64,000 nt of DNA from Mya arenaria. Taxonomy: Eukaryota > Mollusca > Bivalvia > Myida > Myidae. The notes under the pieces are model-generated. The model was not told the origin of the DNA. It made no database searches and saw nothing but the letters and a program-made list of their open reading frames with translations. Of this stretch, positions 62,341 to 64,000 are shown one piece after another (positions within the stretch are counted from its first letter, which is position 1; every line of letters starts with the position of its first letter). The DNA is taken from contig NC_069134.1 in the NCBI RefSeq assembly GCF_026914265.1, positions 12,753,758 through 12,817,757 of the forward strand. Reading direction: 5' to 3'. Position numbers and translations under genes: made by a program.

Positions 62341-62412
62341 GACTCCGTGGCGCAACGGTAGCGCGTCTGACTCCAGATCAGAAGGTTGCGTGTTCGTATC
62401 ACGTCGGGGTCA
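62341..62412 (+). tRNA. trnW-CCA: tRNA-Trp (CCA), copy 2, altered T loop
   Basis: Identical to the other tRNA-Trp copy except at three bases. The acceptor stem is fully paired (C6-G67), but the T loop reads TTCGTAT instead of TTCAAAT. This replaces the nearly invariant A58 with T and damages the internal B box. A TTTT terminator follows at 62416-62419. It could be a weak gene or a young pseudogene. Confidence 0.8.
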
Positions 62413-62419
62413 CACTTTT

Positions 62420-64000
62420 ATTGTAATGTTTACATGCAAGCAACACGTTTTCTTAATCTTAATGGTGATATTTTTTTTGGGTTTATTTTGAACAATTTCG
62501 ATAGAATTGCAGAAATAAAATCTAGAAATATTGTCACCTTCATTAATAGCATAAACAGATACCTTAGTGCTCATTGCTTTATTGTCAGTTCGTTGGAGCC
62601 ATAACATTTTGTTATTTGTTGAACATGCTCCAATATGTCTTCCGCTTTAGTGCCAAATAGGGGAAATGGACGTAAACAATAAGTATGATTTCTTTATTTT
62701 CCTTTTAAATAGGTCTATAGAAGTAAAATTTAAAAATCGTGGAATATAGTTCAAAATAAGATGGAGTATTAATTGTGTTTTTTTTTTGCGTATCAATAGA
62801 AATATCGTTATTCAATTTAACGTACATATTGTTCACGTAGTTTTACGGATGTCCTCGAGCACTCATAAGCAGCGTAAGGTTTACGTCTATCTTATATAAA
62901 TATCTTATTGAAAAATGGCCCAGACCAGAAGGTTGCAACACACACGTGTTTGAATCAGGTCTGACTTACGACTTTTGTTGGTTATGCATTATTTCCAGAT
63001 AACATTTCTGTTCCTAGTTCTTGCTTAAACCATCTCATATATCTTATCGGTGTAATCTAAAGTACGTACATGTTTATAACACAAACTAATGTGGTCTTAT
63101 TACTGGTGTTTACCCTTATGGAAAGTCAGACTGGAAAACCACTTCAAAAAAAGAGAGAAAAGTACTAGTTTTTAAGATCTCTTTTCACTTTAAACTGTCC
63201 TTCCGCGTTAAATATAATTGTACCACGTTAGAGTGTGCTTTCGTTTAAACATTAACTTTCATATCGGAACGGTAACAAGTAGGCGGCGCTTAACCATTCG
63301 ATATCTTTCGTGCGGATACATTTCAATGTAATCCATTTATGTTTACGCTAATTCATGAATAATCCCTTCTCCCCATAACTATATTGTACAACATATATAC
63401 GCAAAAAAATCTAGCATTAAATAACATTTAGAAACAAATTTACTTGAAACATATAAATTACGTAAGATAATACCTGTTCAATGGTACCCATTTATAACAT
63501 CCTACTGCACTGGCTACTTAGTATCACGTGATTGATATATCCACTCAAAATACGGTTTCATATCTCCGGAAATTAAATAATGTTTTTCTACACATTATGC
63601 AAAGTGAACAGTTTTGAAATATAAAATGCACACCTAAATATCTTCAGGCGCCTTTTAACATCTAAAAGAGGACTTTGTAATTTTGCACTGACGCCAAAGG
63701 CTAGAAGAACATGATTAAAGTTCCATTTATCTACAGGAGCTCAAGAGAGTTATCTGTGTTTACTTCTAACACTTAAATGATCAAACACTAGTAGTCTACC
63801 TTTCAGGCGATAAGATAGGCCGAGATGAATACTTATCGCTTCTAAAATCATTTATTAACAGTCTATTAATGAACACTGCCAATTATGATGATTGAACAGT
63901 TTATCTGCAAACAAACACCTGATAAAATCTCTTTATCCTGCAACTGCATTTGTAAAGAGTGGATAATTGTATAAAAATATATTTTTAAGGAAATTTCAAT
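62420..64000. other. No gene seen
   Basis: AT-rich sequence to the window end without motif-bearing frames or strong repeats. Confidence 0.6.

Overview
This is a eukaryotic window, AT-rich by eye. It has multi-exon genes with GT-AG introns, many minisatellites, MITEs, SINE and LINE remnants, and short invertebrate repeats such as 'GGTCAAGGTCACTG'. These repeats and the gene content point to a bivalve mollusc. That assignment is inference; no species-level marker was identified.

Layout. (1) 1-14147: one intronless bHLH gene of the SCL/TAL1 class (6989-7804), with a tRNA-derived SINE, several inverted-repeat elements and a 42-bp minisatellite (11522-12238) around it. (2) 14148-18999: a complete six-exon Rab10 GTPase gene. 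Intron 1 holds a foldback element with a microsatellite core, and an 854-bp TA-flanked MITE lies just downstream (19257-20110). (3) 20111-30780: no gene seen, only dispersed repeats and a 32-bp minisatellite. (4) 30783-51014: a 20-exon gene, assembled here from splice sites with every phase matching. It encodes a 1012-residue type I membrane protein with a signal peptide, an internally duplicated N-terminal ectodomain built around a VRG(I/V)xCD motif, four PAN/Apple-like modules with one exon each, one membrane helix and a short tail. Three of its introns carry large minisatellites (23, about 79 and 26 bp units), which make up more than a third of the gene. (5) 52066-55041: a decayed tyrosine-recombinase retrotransposon of Ngaro/PAT type. 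It has split direct repeats (A1, B1, A2, B2), a zinc-knuckle gag, an RT/RNase H tail lacking its RT core, and a frameshifted tyrosine recombinase. (6) 55086-64000: two tRNA-Trp(CCA) copies in opposite orientation, a large inverted minisatellite (55367-56590), an intronless profilin gene on the minus strand, and a broken LINE.

The host genes share no obvious pathway: a transcription factor, a vesicle-traffic GTPase, a cell-surface PAN protein, an actin-monomer binder and tRNA-Trp. The most novel items are the architecture of the membrane protein, the repeat dynamics inside its introns, the YR retrotransposon next to a tRNA gene, and the palindromic minisatellite.
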